Assembly: GCA_009773555.1 (NCBI GenBank)
Contig: WSXZ01000030.1
Coordinates: 1 to 64,000, forward strand
Length of the DNA: 64,000 nt
Direction of reading: 5' to 3'
Origin: Methylocystaceae bacterium
GTDB taxonomy: Bacteria > Pseudomonadota > Alphaproteobacteria > Rhizobiales > Beijerinckiaceae
Shown in pieces: positions 1 through 9,969 of the stretch (position 1 is the first letter of the stretch; the number at the start of each line of letters is the position of its first letter). The notes beneath the pieces were generated by a model that was not told the origin of the DNA, made no database searches, and was given only the letters and a program-made list of their open reading frames with translations. The position numbers and the translations under genes are program-made.

Positions 1-1
1 G

Positions 2-790
2 CTAGGCCGCGCGAGACGCCTTGCGCTCGAAGAACAGCGCCTGGCTGATCGTCGCCTTGACCGTATCGACCTTGTACGGCTTGCTGATGAGAAACGCTGG
101 CTCGGGCCGCTCGCCGGTCAGCAGGCGTTCGGGAAATGCAGTTATGAAAATCACTGGCGCGTCGAAGCTTTCGAGCATTTCGTTGACGGCGTTCAGACCA
201 GAGCTGCCGTCGGCAAGCTGAATGTCCGCGAGAATCAGCCCCGGCCGCTTGCGCGCCGCGAGCTCCACGGCTTCCTGATGGGTGCGGGCGACGCCAATGA
301 TGCGATGGCCCAGATCGCGCGCGATGAACTCGATGTCCTGCGCAATGAGCGATTCATCCTCGATGATGAGCACATCCGTCGCGACGCGTTCGGCGATTTC
401 CCGGCCGGCCTCCGTTACGAGCGCTTCGACCTCTTCTTCGGTCGCGCCCAGGATCGCGGCGGCGTCAGCGACCGAAAACCCCTCGACCGTGCGCAGCAAA
501 AAGGCCTGTCGCGACCGCGGCGTCAGCAAGCTGATATTCCGCTGCGCTGCGGATATCTCGTCATCGGGCGCCGCTTCTGTGTTCAGCCGGATTGACGACC
601 AGGACGTCATGAAGAGGTGGTAAAGCCCGACCTTGGGCGACATATTCGATGGAAACGCATCCGGATCCACCACCAGCGCCTCGAGCGTGGCGACGACGTA
701 AGCGTCGCCGCTCTTTTGCGAGCCGCAAAGCGCCCTCGCAAACCGGCGGAGGTAAGGCAGGTGCACCGCAATTTCTCGGGAGAGGTTCAT
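2..790 (-). CDS. phyR: PhyR-type general stress response regulator
   Basis: This is the anti-anti-sigma response regulator of the alphaproteobacterial general stress response. When phosphorylated, PhyR binds the anti-sigma factor NepR and frees EcfG. The 262-residue protein has the usual two parts. An N-terminal sigma-like region (about 1-125) has an EcfG-like start with PYLRRFARALCGS. A C-terminal receiver domain (about 138-255) has the acidic pair in LIIEDES, the phospho-acceptor Asp in ILADIQL, the conserved Thr in FITAF and Lys in ISKPYK. The gene is divergent from nepR-ecfG, as in most Hyphomicrobiales. The stop codon is only one base from the window edge but the protein looks complete. 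It probably reads from the minus-strand half of the EcfG-type promoter at 871-897. Confidence 0.95.
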   Translation of the reverse strand: MNLSREIAVHLPYLRRFARALCGSQKSGDAYVVATLEALVVDPDAFPSNMSPKVGLYHLFMTSWSSIRLNTEAAPDDEISAAQRNISLLTPRSRQAFLLRTVEGFSVADAAAILGATEEEVEALVTEAGREIAERVATDVLIIEDESLIAQDIEFIARDLGHRIIGVARTHQEAVELAARKRPGLILADIQLADGSSGLNAVNEMLESFDAPVIFITAFPERLLTGERPEPAFLISKPYKVDTVKATISQALFFERKASRAA

Positions 791-870
791 AGTTTCATCC
801 TATGCCGCCCAGCGCCCAAGTCAATTCAAGCGCCCGCTGATAAGTCACAGTGTTCCTTGCTTGCAATGAC

Positions 871-897
871 GGAACAATTAGTGTTCTTACGCGTTCC
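871..897. promoter_or_regulatory. Overlapping divergent EcfG-type promoters
   Basis: The plus strand carries GGAAC (871-875), 16 bases, then CGTT (892-895), which matches the known EcfG consensus GGAAC-N16/17-cGTT and points at nepR-ecfG. The minus strand carries GGAAC (897-893), 16 bases, then TGTT (876-873), pointing at phyR. The two promoters occupy the same 27 bp, which form an imperfect palindrome. Predicted 5' leaders are roughly 65-75 nt on each side. The match is seen directly; use by EcfG is inferred. Confidence 0.75.
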
Positions 898-967
898 ATC
901 AAGGGAGGTCGTCGCTCGGCCGCCCCGGGTAGAGGCGGCCAGTCTCGGGGCGAACTCGGGGTCGAGA

Positions 968-1246
968 ATGAGCCAACGCGAAAATCCTCACGACAACGAC
1001 GGCCCCTCCCGCGACGCGGAACCGAACTTGAACAATAAGACGGGTGGTCGGGAGGAGGCTGATGCCGACGGCTTCCAGGATGCTGACGGGGCACAAGCGG
1101 ATGGCGTTGCGCTGGACCCGAAGGTCCAAGCTCAGCTCGGGCGGGTATTTCGCGCTTATTGCGACGATCTGATCCACCAACCTATTCCAGACAAATTCAC
1201 TGTGCTGCTGGCCAAGCTGGAAGCCAAACAGCGCGAAAAGAAATGA
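968..1246 (+). CDS. nepR: NepR-type anti-sigma factor
   Basis: This small protein (92 residues) is the anti-sigma factor that holds EcfG inactive and is titrated by phosphorylated PhyR. The conserved C-terminal half is visible: a helix around VQAQLGRVFRAYCDDL, then the family signature QPIPDKFTVLLAKLE. The N-terminal half is acidic, rich in Asn and Asp and low in complexity, as is common for NepR. I chose the ATG at 968 instead of the upstream starts in the ORF track because it sits about 70 nt after the EcfG-type -10 element and gives a normal NepR length. Its stop overlaps the start of ecfG (ATGA), which indicates translational coupling. Confidence 0.85.
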   Translation: MSQRENPHDNDGPSRDAEPNLNNKTGGREEADADGFQDADGAQADGVALDPKVQAQLGRVFRAYCDDLIHQPIPDKFTVLLAKLEAKQREKK

Positions 1247-1726
1247 GCGACGAGGCCTTCGGAGATCAGATGGTGGCGCAGATGCCCTATCTGCGCCTGG
1301 TCGCACGCCGACTCCTTTCAGAGAAACACCAATCTGCGCGCCTGGCTCGTGACCATTCTGCGCAATACCTATTTTTCCAGCTACCGGAAACGCTCGCGCG
1401 AAGTGCAGGACAGCGATAATCTCCTGGCCCAGCAAATCCCTGTGAAAGGCGGACAGGAGTCGGCGCTGACCCTTACGGATGTTCAGGCGGCGCTGGATAA
1501 GCTTGCCCCCGAACACAAGGAAATTTTGCTGCTGATCGGGATCACCGAACTCTCCTACGACGAAGCGGCGGAGATCTGCGGCGTGGCCATTGGCACCGTC
1601 AAGAGCCGGTTGAATCGTGCGCGCGCCAAACTTGCCGAACATCTGGGCCTGCTCAACACGAGCGACATCGACACCGATCCCACCGTATCGGACCTCGCGG
1701 CGCGCCGACCTTCCCGCGCAGTTTGA
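1243..1726 (+). pseudogene. ecfG: EcfG sigma factor, internally deleted and frameshifted
   Basis: This should be the extracytoplasmic-function sigma factor of the general stress response. The start (MSDEAFGDQMVAQMPYLRL) and everything from TNLRAWLVTILRNTYFSSY to the end, including region 4 with SYDEAAEICGVAIGTVKSR, are typical of EcfG. Between the residues LVAR and DSFQ about 23-24 residues are absent. This is the part of region 2 that normally reads roughly ADDLVQ.TLLRA and helps contact core polymerase. The reading frame changes at the same place, near 1310. No single ORF covers the gene. It starts by overlapping the nepR stop. Either the cell lacks this sigma factor or, more likely given similar defects elsewhere in the window, sequence is missing from the assembly. 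Confidence 0.8.
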
Positions 1727-1817
1727 CAGGCCAAGCCTTCGCGTGGGATGCGCGACCAAGAAACCGCTCTATCTGACGGTTACGCCCGGCAGGGTCCCGA
1801 CAATCTTGGCAGCGTCA

Positions 1818-3254
1818 ATGACGGAAGGCCGTAACGGTCGATCATCCCCGCGATCGCCGCCCGTGTCGGCGACGGCCAAACCATACCCGCGGGCGCCGGG
1901 GATCGCCGCTTTGCGGGCTGCGCCCGTGTTCTTCCTCGCGATGATGTCTGCCGCCCACGCCGCAGAGAGCGTGGAAACCATGACCGAGGTTTGGCGCCAG
2001 ATCGTTGGCGCGCTCACGCTCGCTCTGGCGACGACGCTCGCCGTGATTTTTTGGCTGGTGAGACAGCGCCGGGAGACGCAAAGGGCGCAACATGAGCTCG
2101 CCGAATTGAGCCTGGCCGTGGAAGCGCGCCGCGCCTCGCATTGGAGCGACACCGGCGTTCCTGAGGTCGATGCGATCGCGCATAGCATTCAGGACATGGA
2201 CGAGCGCCTGCGCGAAAAGCGCAAGCGGGTGTCCGAGCTGAACGATTTACTGCTGAAAAGCTCGACGATCGTCAGCCGCGCCGGGGCGAATCTGCAACTG
2301 CGCGCGCTGCTTGACGCCGTGCCGGTCGGAATCATCATCGCCGAAGCCCCGAGCGGACGAATCGTCGAAGGCAATCACGTCATTGAAGCGATCCTGCGTC
2401 GCCCTGTTCGCTACTCGGAAAGCACCCAAGCCTATTCCAAATGGAACGCCATTCATCAGGACGGCCGCCCGGTCGCGAATGAGGAATACCCGCTCGCGCG
2501 CGCCCTTGCTGGGGAGAACCATCCGCAGCTCGAGTGCAAGATCGAGCGCGGCGACGGCGCCTACGTCTGGATCAACATCGTCGGCGCGCCGATCCGCGAC
2601 GACAAGGGGGCCGTTATCGGCGCGATCGTCGCCATCACCGACGTCGACGAGATCAAAAACGCGGAGATGCACAATCAGATGATGAACCGGGAGCTGCATC
2701 ACCGGGTGAACAATTCGCTCGCGATGATCCAGGGAATCGCCAATATTACCGCGCGCACGGCGCAGGACTTTTCGAGCTTTCAGCAAGGCTTTTCGCACCG
2801 CGTGCAGTGTCTGAGCCGCATCTCCACGCTGCTCGTGCAGACCTCTTGGGAACGAACGCCGCTCAAAGACCTGCTGATGATCGCGCTGTCTTGTGGCGGC
2901 CAAGACTATGCCGACCGTATCTCGGTCTCGGGCGAAGACGTGGAATTGCGCTCCGCGGTCGCTTCCGCCTTGGGTCTGACCATTAACGAGCTGCTTGCCA
3001 ACGCCGAGCAGCACGGAGCGCTCTCCGACGACGACGGTCGGATCGCGATCAGCTGGCGTATCGATCGCGAAGAGGATCGTCCGCGACTGATCTTGGATTG
3101 GACGGAGACGGGGGGGCCAAAGGTCGAACATCCGGAGCAAACCGGAGTCGGGCATTTCCTGATCACCAATGTGCTCGCGCGCCAGATGGGCGGAGACGTC
3201 AGGCTCTCGTATCGCGCCGAAGGCCTGCAAGCCGAAATATCCGCCGAAATTTAA
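1818..3254 (+). CDS. Membrane-anchored HWE-family sensor histidine kinase
   Basis: This is probably the kinase that feeds PhyR, judging by its place next to nepR-ecfG. The protein (about 478 residues from this start) has a possible signal or first hydrophobic segment near FFLAMMSAAHA, a transmembrane helix near ALTLALATTLAVIFWLV, a coiled linker, and a PAS domain (LLDAVPVGIIIAEAP to AIVAITDVDEI). The HWE/HisKA_2 kinase core follows: phospho-acceptor His in RELHHRVNNSLAMIQ, N box in LTINELLANAEQHG, and the WxE motif in LDWTET. The start is uncertain. The ATG at 1818 gives a long N-terminal tail, and ATG codons near 1941 are alternatives. It lies about 90 bp after ecfG, so it may be co-transcribed. 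Confidence 0.8.
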   Translation: MTEGRNGRSSPRSPPVSATAKPYPRAPGIAALRAAPVFFLAMMSAAHAAESVETMTEVWRQIVGALTLALATTLAVIFWLVRQRRETQRAQHELAELSLAVEARRASHWSDTGVPEVDAIAHSIQDMDERLREKRKRVSELNDLLLKSSTIVSRAGANLQLRALLDAVPVGIIIAEAPSGRIVEGNHVIEAILRRPVRYSESTQAYSKWNAIHQDGRPVANEEYPLARALAGENHPQLECKIERGDGAYVWINIVGAPIRDDKGAVIGAIVAITDVDEIKNAEMHNQMMNRELHHRVNNSLAMIQGIANITARTAQDFSSFQQGFSHRVQCLSRISTLLVQTSWERTPLKDLLMIALSCGGQDYADRISVSGEDVELRSAVASALGLTINELLANAEQHGALSDDDGRIAISWRIDREEDRPRLILDWTETGGPKVEHPEQTGVGHFLITNVLARQMGGDVRLSYRAEGLQAEISAEI

Positions 3255-3276
3255 AAAGCGATCTCTGCGCGGGTCG

Positions 3277-4572
3277 TCAAACGGCTTGCTGCGGCGTCAC
3301 CCGCAAGGCGGTAACGCGATTCCTGATCTTCCGCATCACCTCGAAACGGAAACCGTGATAGGTGAAGACCTGCCCGGCTTCCGGAATCGCGCCCGCCTCG
3401 TGGATCACGAGTCCCGCGATCGTTGTCGCTTCCTCATCGGGCAGCTCCCACGCCATGACGCGATTGAGATCGCGCACCGGCACGGCGCCGTCGACCAGCA
3501 CCGACCCGTCGGGCTGCGGACGCACGCCCTGCACCGCGAGATCATGTTCGTCACGAATGTCGCCGACGATTTCCTCGAGGATGTCTTCGAGCGTGACGAG
3601 TCCCATCACCTCGCCATATTCGTCGACGACCAAAGCGAAATGCGTCTTACGCTTCAAGAAGGCTTCGAGCTGATCCTCGAGCGTCGTCGCCTCAGGCACA
3701 AACCACGGGGCGAACATCACCTCGCCGACATCGATCTTGGATGCGTCGCCGCCTGCGGCGTTCAGCGCCCGCAGCATGTCCTTCGAATGCAGGACGCCGA
3801 CAAAATTATCCGGTCGCTCGCGCCAGAGCGGCATGCGAGTGAAGGGCGACGACAGCACCTCGCGCACGATCTGGGCCGGCGGCAGATCCGCGTCGATCGT
3901 GCGCATTTTGGTGCGGTGGATCATCACGTCCGACACATGCAGCACCTGCAAATCGAGGACGCCGCCGAACATGTCGCGCGCGGCGCGCTCGACATTGCCT
4001 TCGTCATGCAGAATATCGACGGCGCTCTTTAATTCGTCATAGGGCGAGCGAACCGTTCGGCCATAGCCGACCTCGACGCCCGCCAACGCGAGCACCATAC
4101 GCACGATATATTCGACGCCCGCGAGGAGCGGCCCGACGACTCGCACGAAGGGCGCGATAAACTTCGCGACGCGCAGCGACGTTTCGTCGGGATGGTTGAT
4201 CGCCAGCGTTTTCGGCAGAACCTCGGCGAAAACGAGCAGCAACACGGTCATGATGACGGTCGCATACACCGCGCCATTGTCTCCCGCGACGACGACCAGC
4301 ACGCTCGTGGTGAAAGCGGAGCCGCCGATATTGACCAGGGTGCCGCCAAGCAACAGCGCGGCGATCATGCGGTTGCGCTGGCGCAACAGCCGATTGACGG
4401 CGGCGGCGCGCTTATCGCCCTCCTTTTCCAGCGAATGCATCCGGGCGTGCGACGCGGCGGTGAGCGCCGTCTCCGATCCAGCAAAGACCGCCGACAGGAA
4501 CACGCAGACGATGACGACGCCAACCGCAGTCCATATGTCGACCTGCGGCGCGCCGGATTCGAGGCCATGCAT
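3277..4572 (-). CDS. CNNM/CorC-family membrane protein with CBS pair
   Basis: This 431-residue protein belongs to the hemolysin C/CorC/CNNM family, often linked to magnesium or cobalt efflux; the substrate here is unknown. An N-terminal DUF21 domain (about 10-200) has four hydrophobic segments, beginning VGVVIVCVFLSAVFAGSETAL. A pair of CBS domains follows (about 210-330, including MIHRTKMRTIDAD and HFALVVDEYGEVMGLVTLEDILEEIVGDI). A CorC_HlyC transporter-associated domain closes the protein (about 345-425). It lies four bases downstream of the aroK-aroB fusion on the same strand. I recall this order as common in alphaproteobacteria, so the genes are probably co-transcribed. Confidence 0.85.
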   Translation of the reverse strand: MHGLESGAPQVDIWTAVGVVIVCVFLSAVFAGSETALTAASHARMHSLEKEGDKRAAAVNRLLRQRNRMIAALLLGGTLVNIGGSAFTTSVLVVVAGDNGAVYATVIMTVLLLVFAEVLPKTLAINHPDETSLRVAKFIAPFVRVVGPLLAGVEYIVRMVLALAGVEVGYGRTVRSPYDELKSAVDILHDEGNVERAARDMFGGVLDLQVLHVSDVMIHRTKMRTIDADLPPAQIVREVLSSPFTRMPLWRERPDNFVGVLHSKDMLRALNAAGGDASKIDVGEVMFAPWFVPEATTLEDQLEAFLKRKTHFALVVDEYGEVMGLVTLEDILEEIVGDIRDEHDLAVQGVRPQPDGSVLVDGAVPVRDLNRVMAWELPDEEATTIAGLVIHEAGAIPEAGQVFTYHGFRFEVMRKIRNRVTALRVTPQQAV

Positions 4573-4576
4573 GGCG

Positions 4577-6385
4577 CTATGTCCGCTTTAGCTCGTCTTT
4601 AAGAAAGCCAAGCACTTCATTGGCGTCGACCGATTTTGCAATGAACGCCTGGCCGATGCCGCGCAAGAGAATGAAGGTCAGCGCGCCGCGCTCGACCTTC
4701 TTGTCCTGATACATGGCGTCGAGGATGGCCTGGGCGTCGTGACGCCAATCCGGAATGTCGTGGATCTTCGTCGGCAGACCGACGCCCTTCAGATGGCGTT
4801 CGACGCGCTCCGCGGCGGCCCCGGCGCACAGGCCGCGGCGCACGGAGAAGCGCGCGGCGCACGCCATGCCGATCGCAACGCCCTCGCCGTGAACCAGGCG
4901 CGCGCTGTTGTAATCGGTCAGCCGTTCGAAGGCGTGGCCGAATGTGTGACCGAAATTGAGCAACGCCCGTTCGCCCTGCTCCATTTCATCCCGCGCGACG
5001 ATCGTCGCCTTGGTCTCGCAGCTCACCGCGACGGCGCAGATCTGTTCCGCTTGACTATGGAACACCGCTTCCGAGTCGGCGTCGAGCCAATCGAAGAACC
5101 GGGCGTCGCCGATCAGGCCATATTTCACGACTTCGGCGTAGCCGGCGCGGAACTCGCGCAGCGGCAAGGTCCGCAGCGTGTCGACGTCGGCCAGAACCAG
5201 CGCAGGCTGGTGAAAGGCGCCGATCAAATTCTTGCCATGGCGCGAATTGATCCCCGTCTTGCCGCCGACCGAAGAATCGACTTGCGACAGCAACGTCGTC
5301 GGAATTTGCACGAAGCGCGAACCGCGCCGCACGCTCGCCGCGACGAATCCGGCAAGGTCGCCGACGACGCCGCCGCCAAGCGCGACGATCAGATCGCGCC
5401 GTTCGATCCTCGCGGTCAGCACGTCGTCGCAGACGCGACCATAGACCGAAAGCGACTTTGACGCCTCGCCAGGCGGAACGATGATGGTCGTCGCACGCAG
5501 GCCGGCGTCCTTCAGACTCTGCTCAACGGTCGGAAGGTGCAGTCTGGCGACATTCTCGTCCGTGATGATGGCGCAGGCGGCTCCGGGCGCGATCTCCGCA
5601 ATATAATCGCCGGCGCGCTGCAGCAGCCCGTCGCCGATGATGATGTCGTAGGAGCGCCCGCCAAGCGCGACCCGGACAATTTCCTGGCGGCGGGCGTCGC
5701 CTTCCGTGCGCGCGGGATAAAGATGCGTCATGGCCTTGGCGAAACCTTTGCTTTGCGCCCGCTGTCGCAAGTCTTCCAACATTGGCAAGCCTGCAGCGAG
5801 AACGGCGAGCGTATCATCCACCATCGCATCCTGCGGAACTTCGCGCGACTCGACACGAAGATCGGCGAGTTCGTATAGGGGGCGTCGCGCCTCGAGTAAC
5901 TGGCGCAGCGTCTCCTCCGGATCCTCCGTTTGCAGCAGGGGACGATCGTTCTTGCGGCGCACGCGCTTCAGCAGGGTCTTCAAATCGGCGTCAAGCCACA
6001 CCGATACGCCCCGTTCGCCGATGCGATCGCGCGTGCGAGGGTCGAGAAACGCGCCGCCGCCGGTCGCGAGCACGACCGGGCCGCCGTTCAGCAGGCGCAT
6101 GATGACGCGCCTCTCGCCGTCGCGAAAATAGCGCTCGCCATATTTGGCGAAAATCTCGGGAATGGACATGCCGGCCGCCGCGGCGACGATCTCAGCGTCC
6201 GCGTCGACGAAAGGAAGTCCGAGCCGCACGGCCAGCCTCTGGCCGATGGCGCTCTTGCCGGAGCCCATCATGCCGACAAGCACGATTACCCTGCCATTCA
6301 GGGCGGCCCGCACGGCCAAAGCACGCTCATCATTCATCGCTTGCGGAGCTGGAAGGACGACGCCGGAGTGTTGCGGTCGAGTCAT
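4577..6385 (-). CDS. aroK-aroB: Shikimate kinase / 3-dehydroquinate synthase fusion
   Basis: One ORF carries two steps of the shikimate pathway to aromatic amino acids. The N-terminal part is shikimate kinase, with Walker A GMMGSGKS, the substrate motif DADAEI and the GGGAFLDP loop. The C-terminal part is 3-dehydroquinate synthase, with VPPGEASKS, the NAD-binding GGGVVGDLAGF, QVDSSVGGKTGIN and the metal-site region LNFGHTFGHAFE. The join lies near QSKGFAKAMTHLYP; the Met there resembles the start of a stand-alone AroB. No stop separates the halves. I chose the ATG at 6385, eleven bases after the stop of the upstream Nudix gene, over the longer ORF-track start because the longer form would run into that gene. 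Starting at MNDERALAV is also possible. Confidence 0.9.
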   Translation of the reverse strand: MTRPQHSGVVLPAPQAMNDERALAVRAALNGRVIVLVGMMGSGKSAIGQRLAVRLGLPFVDADAEIVAAAAGMSIPEIFAKYGERYFRDGERRVIMRLLNGGPVVLATGGGAFLDPRTRDRIGERGVSVWLDADLKTLLKRVRRKNDRPLLQTEDPEETLRQLLEARRPLYELADLRVESREVPQDAMVDDTLAVLAAGLPMLEDLRQRAQSKGFAKAMTHLYPARTEGDARRQEIVRVALGGRSYDIIIGDGLLQRAGDYIAEIAPGAACAIITDENVARLHLPTVEQSLKDAGLRATTIIVPPGEASKSLSVYGRVCDDVLTARIERRDLIVALGGGVVGDLAGFVAASVRRGSRFVQIPTTLLSQVDSSVGGKTGINSRHGKNLIGAFHQPALVLADVDTLRTLPLREFRAGYAEVVKYGLIGDARFFDWLDADSEAVFHSQAEQICAVAVSCETKATIVARDEMEQGERALLNFGHTFGHAFERLTDYNSARLVHGEGVAIGMACAARFSVRRGLCAGAAAERVERHLKGVGLPTKIHDIPDWRHDAQAILDAMYQDKKVERGALTFILLRGIGQAFIAKSVDANEVLGFLKDELKRT

Positions 6386-6395
6386 TGGCGCAAAT

Positions 6396-7142
6396 CTAAC
6401 TCGCGCCGAGCGGAATTTCATCCGCGCCGGCGAGGGCGCGCGAAAGATACGCGACCATGAAGGTGGGCAGGCGCGGGTCGGAAAGCGCCGTCAAGCTCGA
6501 AACCATATGCGCGTCCGCGAGTTCGGGCGCGCTTTCGGTCGCGATAAAGTCCTTCACCCTGGCGAGGAGGGCGTGCGACGGCGCCTCGAAATCCAGTCTC
6601 TTGACGCAGGCGACATGTTGGCGATCGAATATCGCCGTCCAACCGGCCGACGCATGCGCCTCCGAAGCGGCGAGGCCCGTCTCTTCTGCGAGTTCGCGCA
6701 CAAGACTGCCGGCAAGATCGACGCGACCGCCCGAGACGACGTCGGAAGGGTCGGGGGTTCCGCATGGAAAATAGAGCTGACCGGCGAATGAGTGGCTTGG
6801 CCCCATTTCCCCGAGGAGATAGGCGCCGTCGCGCGCGCGCGCCGCCGGCATCGAGAAGCAATTGTATACGGCTTCGTCCGGCCAGCCGAATTCTCGCCAG
6901 GCAAGAAAGCTCGAGAAAGACGTCTTGAAGAACGCCATACGCAAGACGCGCGCGCCATCTTCGCCCGTGGTCCGCTCGACGCGGCAGGCGAGCAGCACCG
7001 AGCCGTCGTAGAGCGCCGGATTGGCGCGTCGACGCTCCTCCCAATGGCGCTCGATGTCGACGGCGCGCTCCTCAACGAAGCCCCAGCGATGGTCGCCAAA
7101 GCGACACTCGAGGCGATCAAACTCAGCAATTTCGATGGTCAC
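6396..7142 (-). CDS. Nudix-family hydrolase
   Basis: The protein (248 residues from this start) carries a Nudix-like box, GGRVDLAGSLVRELAEETGL, which fits the family pattern except for Asp at the first Glu position. Such proteins hydrolyse nucleoside diphosphate linked to another group; the substrate cannot be read from the sequence. The N-terminal 120 residues contain family-specific strands and no other recognisable domain. I chose the GTG at 7142 because GGAGCGG lies about seven bases upstream; the ORF track starts at a TTG 24 bases earlier with no such site. It lies directly upstream of aroK-aroB with an 11-base gap, so the two probably share a transcript. Confidence 0.75.
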   Translation of the reverse strand: MTIEIAEFDRLECRFGDHRWGFVEERAVDIERHWEERRRANPALYDGSVLLACRVERTTGEDGARVLRMAFFKTSFSSFLAWREFGWPDEAVYNCFSMPAARARDGAYLLGEMGPSHSFAGQLYFPCGTPDPSDVVSGGRVDLAGSLVRELAEETGLAASEAHASAGWTAIFDRQHVACVKRLDFEAPSHALLARVKDFIATESAPELADAHMVSSLTALSDPRLPTFMVAYLSRALAGADEIPLGAS

Positions 7143-7241
7143 AGGCGGACCGCTCCTTGGCCGCAACGGCGCACGAAGCCGTCAAATCTAGGCTGAGTTC
7201 GACTGGACCGACTGAACGCATCGCACATGTCACGTGCTTTG

Positions 7242-8120
7242 TTACGCCTGCATCTGCAAAAGCGCCGTGCTGTCGCGAAATTCGACGATCTCGACGATGC
7301 GGCCGTCCTCGAAGCGCACGAAGTCGGCAAGCTGAACTTGGCCGCAACGGCCTGTGCCGCGATGACGCCATTCGACGATCCGACGCGCAGCGGCGGCGCC
7401 GCCGTCGACGATGACCTCGGGCATGGCGAGTCCGAGTTGCTCGAACTCGACCTCGATGGTGCGCACGATGTTGATCAGCGCGTCTATGCCGCGATGTCGC
7501 CCGGCGTGCGAAACCGTCGCGCGGTCGCCAACGAATTCGCACACGACGTCAGGCGAACACAGCTCACGGAACAGCGCGATGTCGGGTGCGCACGAGAAAC
7601 TGCCCATGGCGATCAACCGGCGCGCCATTTCATCGCGCGAGAGTCCCGGGCTGCGGGGATGGAGAATGTCGTCGAGGCTTTGCGGCAGGAAATCGGCGCC
7701 GCGCGCTACGCAACGATGATCCCGGAACTCGTACATTTCCGAAACGAGTCCGTTCCGCCAGCGCAGAAAATGCGCCATGTCCATGCTGTGGATATGGCCG
7801 GTGGCGCGGTGGCGCCACCGGCTGATCCATCGCACCACGGTATTGTCGCCTTCGACAAGAACCGAGAGAACTTCCGCGTCGAGCGGTTCATAATCGACGT
7901 CGACGCGACGCAAATGGGCGCGCAGCGCATCCCGCCCGCGCCATTGTCCCGGGGGAAGCACGCCAAGTCGGGAGCAGCTGTAGTTCAACTCGACGTCTTC
8001 GACGAAATGTTCGACCAATGTCGAGACGTCGTACGTCATGCGGCTCCGTACAATCTCATGTACGCGCCGACGCGTTTCGCTCTCGATAACATGACTCGAC
8101 CGCCCGCCCGGCCCGTGCAT
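7242..8120 (-). CDS. Tandem SnoaL-like (NTF2-fold) protein
   Basis: This 292-residue protein contains two copies of an NTF2/SnoaL-type fold. The first copy includes RDALRAHLRRVDVDYEP, VVRWISRWRHRATGHIHSMDMAHFLRW and EMYEFRDH. The second repeats the plan with IDALINIVRTIEVEFEQL, RRIVEWRHRGTGRCGQVQLADFVRF and EIVEFRDS. The shared WRHR.TG and EFRD elements show internal duplication. SnoaL-like proteins include isomerases, hydrolases and non-enzymatic binding proteins, so no reaction can be assigned. It lies about 100 bp after ilvC on the same strand, but I see no functional link to branched-chain amino acid synthesis. Confidence 0.7.
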   Translation of the reverse strand: MHGPGGRSSHVIESETRRRVHEIVRSRMTYDVSTLVEHFVEDVELNYSCSRLGVLPPGQWRGRDALRAHLRRVDVDYEPLDAEVLSVLVEGDNTVVRWISRWRHRATGHIHSMDMAHFLRWRNGLVSEMYEFRDHRCVARGADFLPQSLDDILHPRSPGLSRDEMARRLIAMGSFSCAPDIALFRELCSPDVVCEFVGDRATVSHAGRHRGIDALINIVRTIEVEFEQLGLAMPEVIVDGGAAAARRIVEWRHRGTGRCGQVQLADFVRFEDGRIVEIVEFRDSTALLQMQA

Positions 8121-8226
8121 TCATCCCCCGCTATGGCGATGCATTTGTCGATGCGTGATGCGCCGACTGCGCCTCGGCAACGCCCCAAACCCGAGTGCGC
8201 GTTCGCCTTTTTGGGATCATTATGCG

Positions 8227-9327
<1,101 letters not shown>

Positions 9328-9365
9328 CTACGCGGGCCGCCCGGCAAGGTCAAAATTCTCGAGCC

Positions 9366-9917
9366 TTAGATTGGATCCGGCCCGCGCGAGATGGCGGCGA
9401 CGCCTGTGCGGGAGACCTCGACGAGCCCGATCGGACGCATCAGGTCGATGAATTCATCAATCTTGTGCGGTTTGCCGGTCAATTCGAAAATGAAACTCTC
9501 AGTCGTCGCATCGACGATGCGGGCGCGAAAGGCTTCGGCAAGCTGTAGCGCGAAGGTGCGGTGGTCGCCGCGACCTTTGACTTTGACCATGGCGAGTTCG
9601 CGTTCGAGCGAGCGCATCGACATGGTGAGGTCGGTCACCTGATGCACGGGCACGAGTCGCTCGAGCTGATGATGGATCTGGTCGATCGTCTCCGGCGCGC
9701 CGGAGGTCAATATGGTGATGCGCGAGAGATGTTCGGCGTGGGCGACTTCGGCGACCGTGAGGCTCTCGATATTATAGCCGCGGCCGGAAAACAGGCCGAC
9801 GACGCGCGCCAAGACGCCCGGCTCATTGTCGACGAGCACGGAGAGCGTATGCGACTCGACCTTGGAGTTCGGCGCGGCCGCGGAATAGGGAGATGGCGGA
9901 GAAGCAGGAGCGTTCAT
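9366..9917 (-). CDS. ilvH: Acetolactate synthase small (regulatory) subunit
   Basis: This is the regulatory subunit of acetolactate synthase, which binds valine and controls the large subunit. The protein (183 residues) has an N-terminal ACT domain (HTLSVLVDNEPGVLARVVGLFSGRGYNIESLTV) and a C-terminal ALS_ss domain (about 95-175, with LELAMVKVKG-type and DATTESFIFELTG regions). I chose the ATG at 9917 (MNAPASPP) because the ORF-track start adds 15 residues with no family similarity. It lies just downstream of ilvB, separated by about 107 bp that contain a perfect inverted repeat. Confidence 0.95.
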   Translation of the reverse strand: MNAPASPPSPYSAAAPNSKVESHTLSVLVDNEPGVLARVVGLFSGRGYNIESLTVAEVAHAEHLSRITILTSGAPETIDQIHHQLERLVPVHQVTDLTMSMRSLERELAMVKVKGRGDHRTFALQLAEAFRARIVDATTESFIFELTGKPHKIDEFIDLMRPIGLVEVSRTGVAAISRGPDPI

Positions 9918-9969
9918 TCGGGGCGAATCCAAGCTACAATGTTTAGCCTGTTGCAAGGGCAATCGGCAT

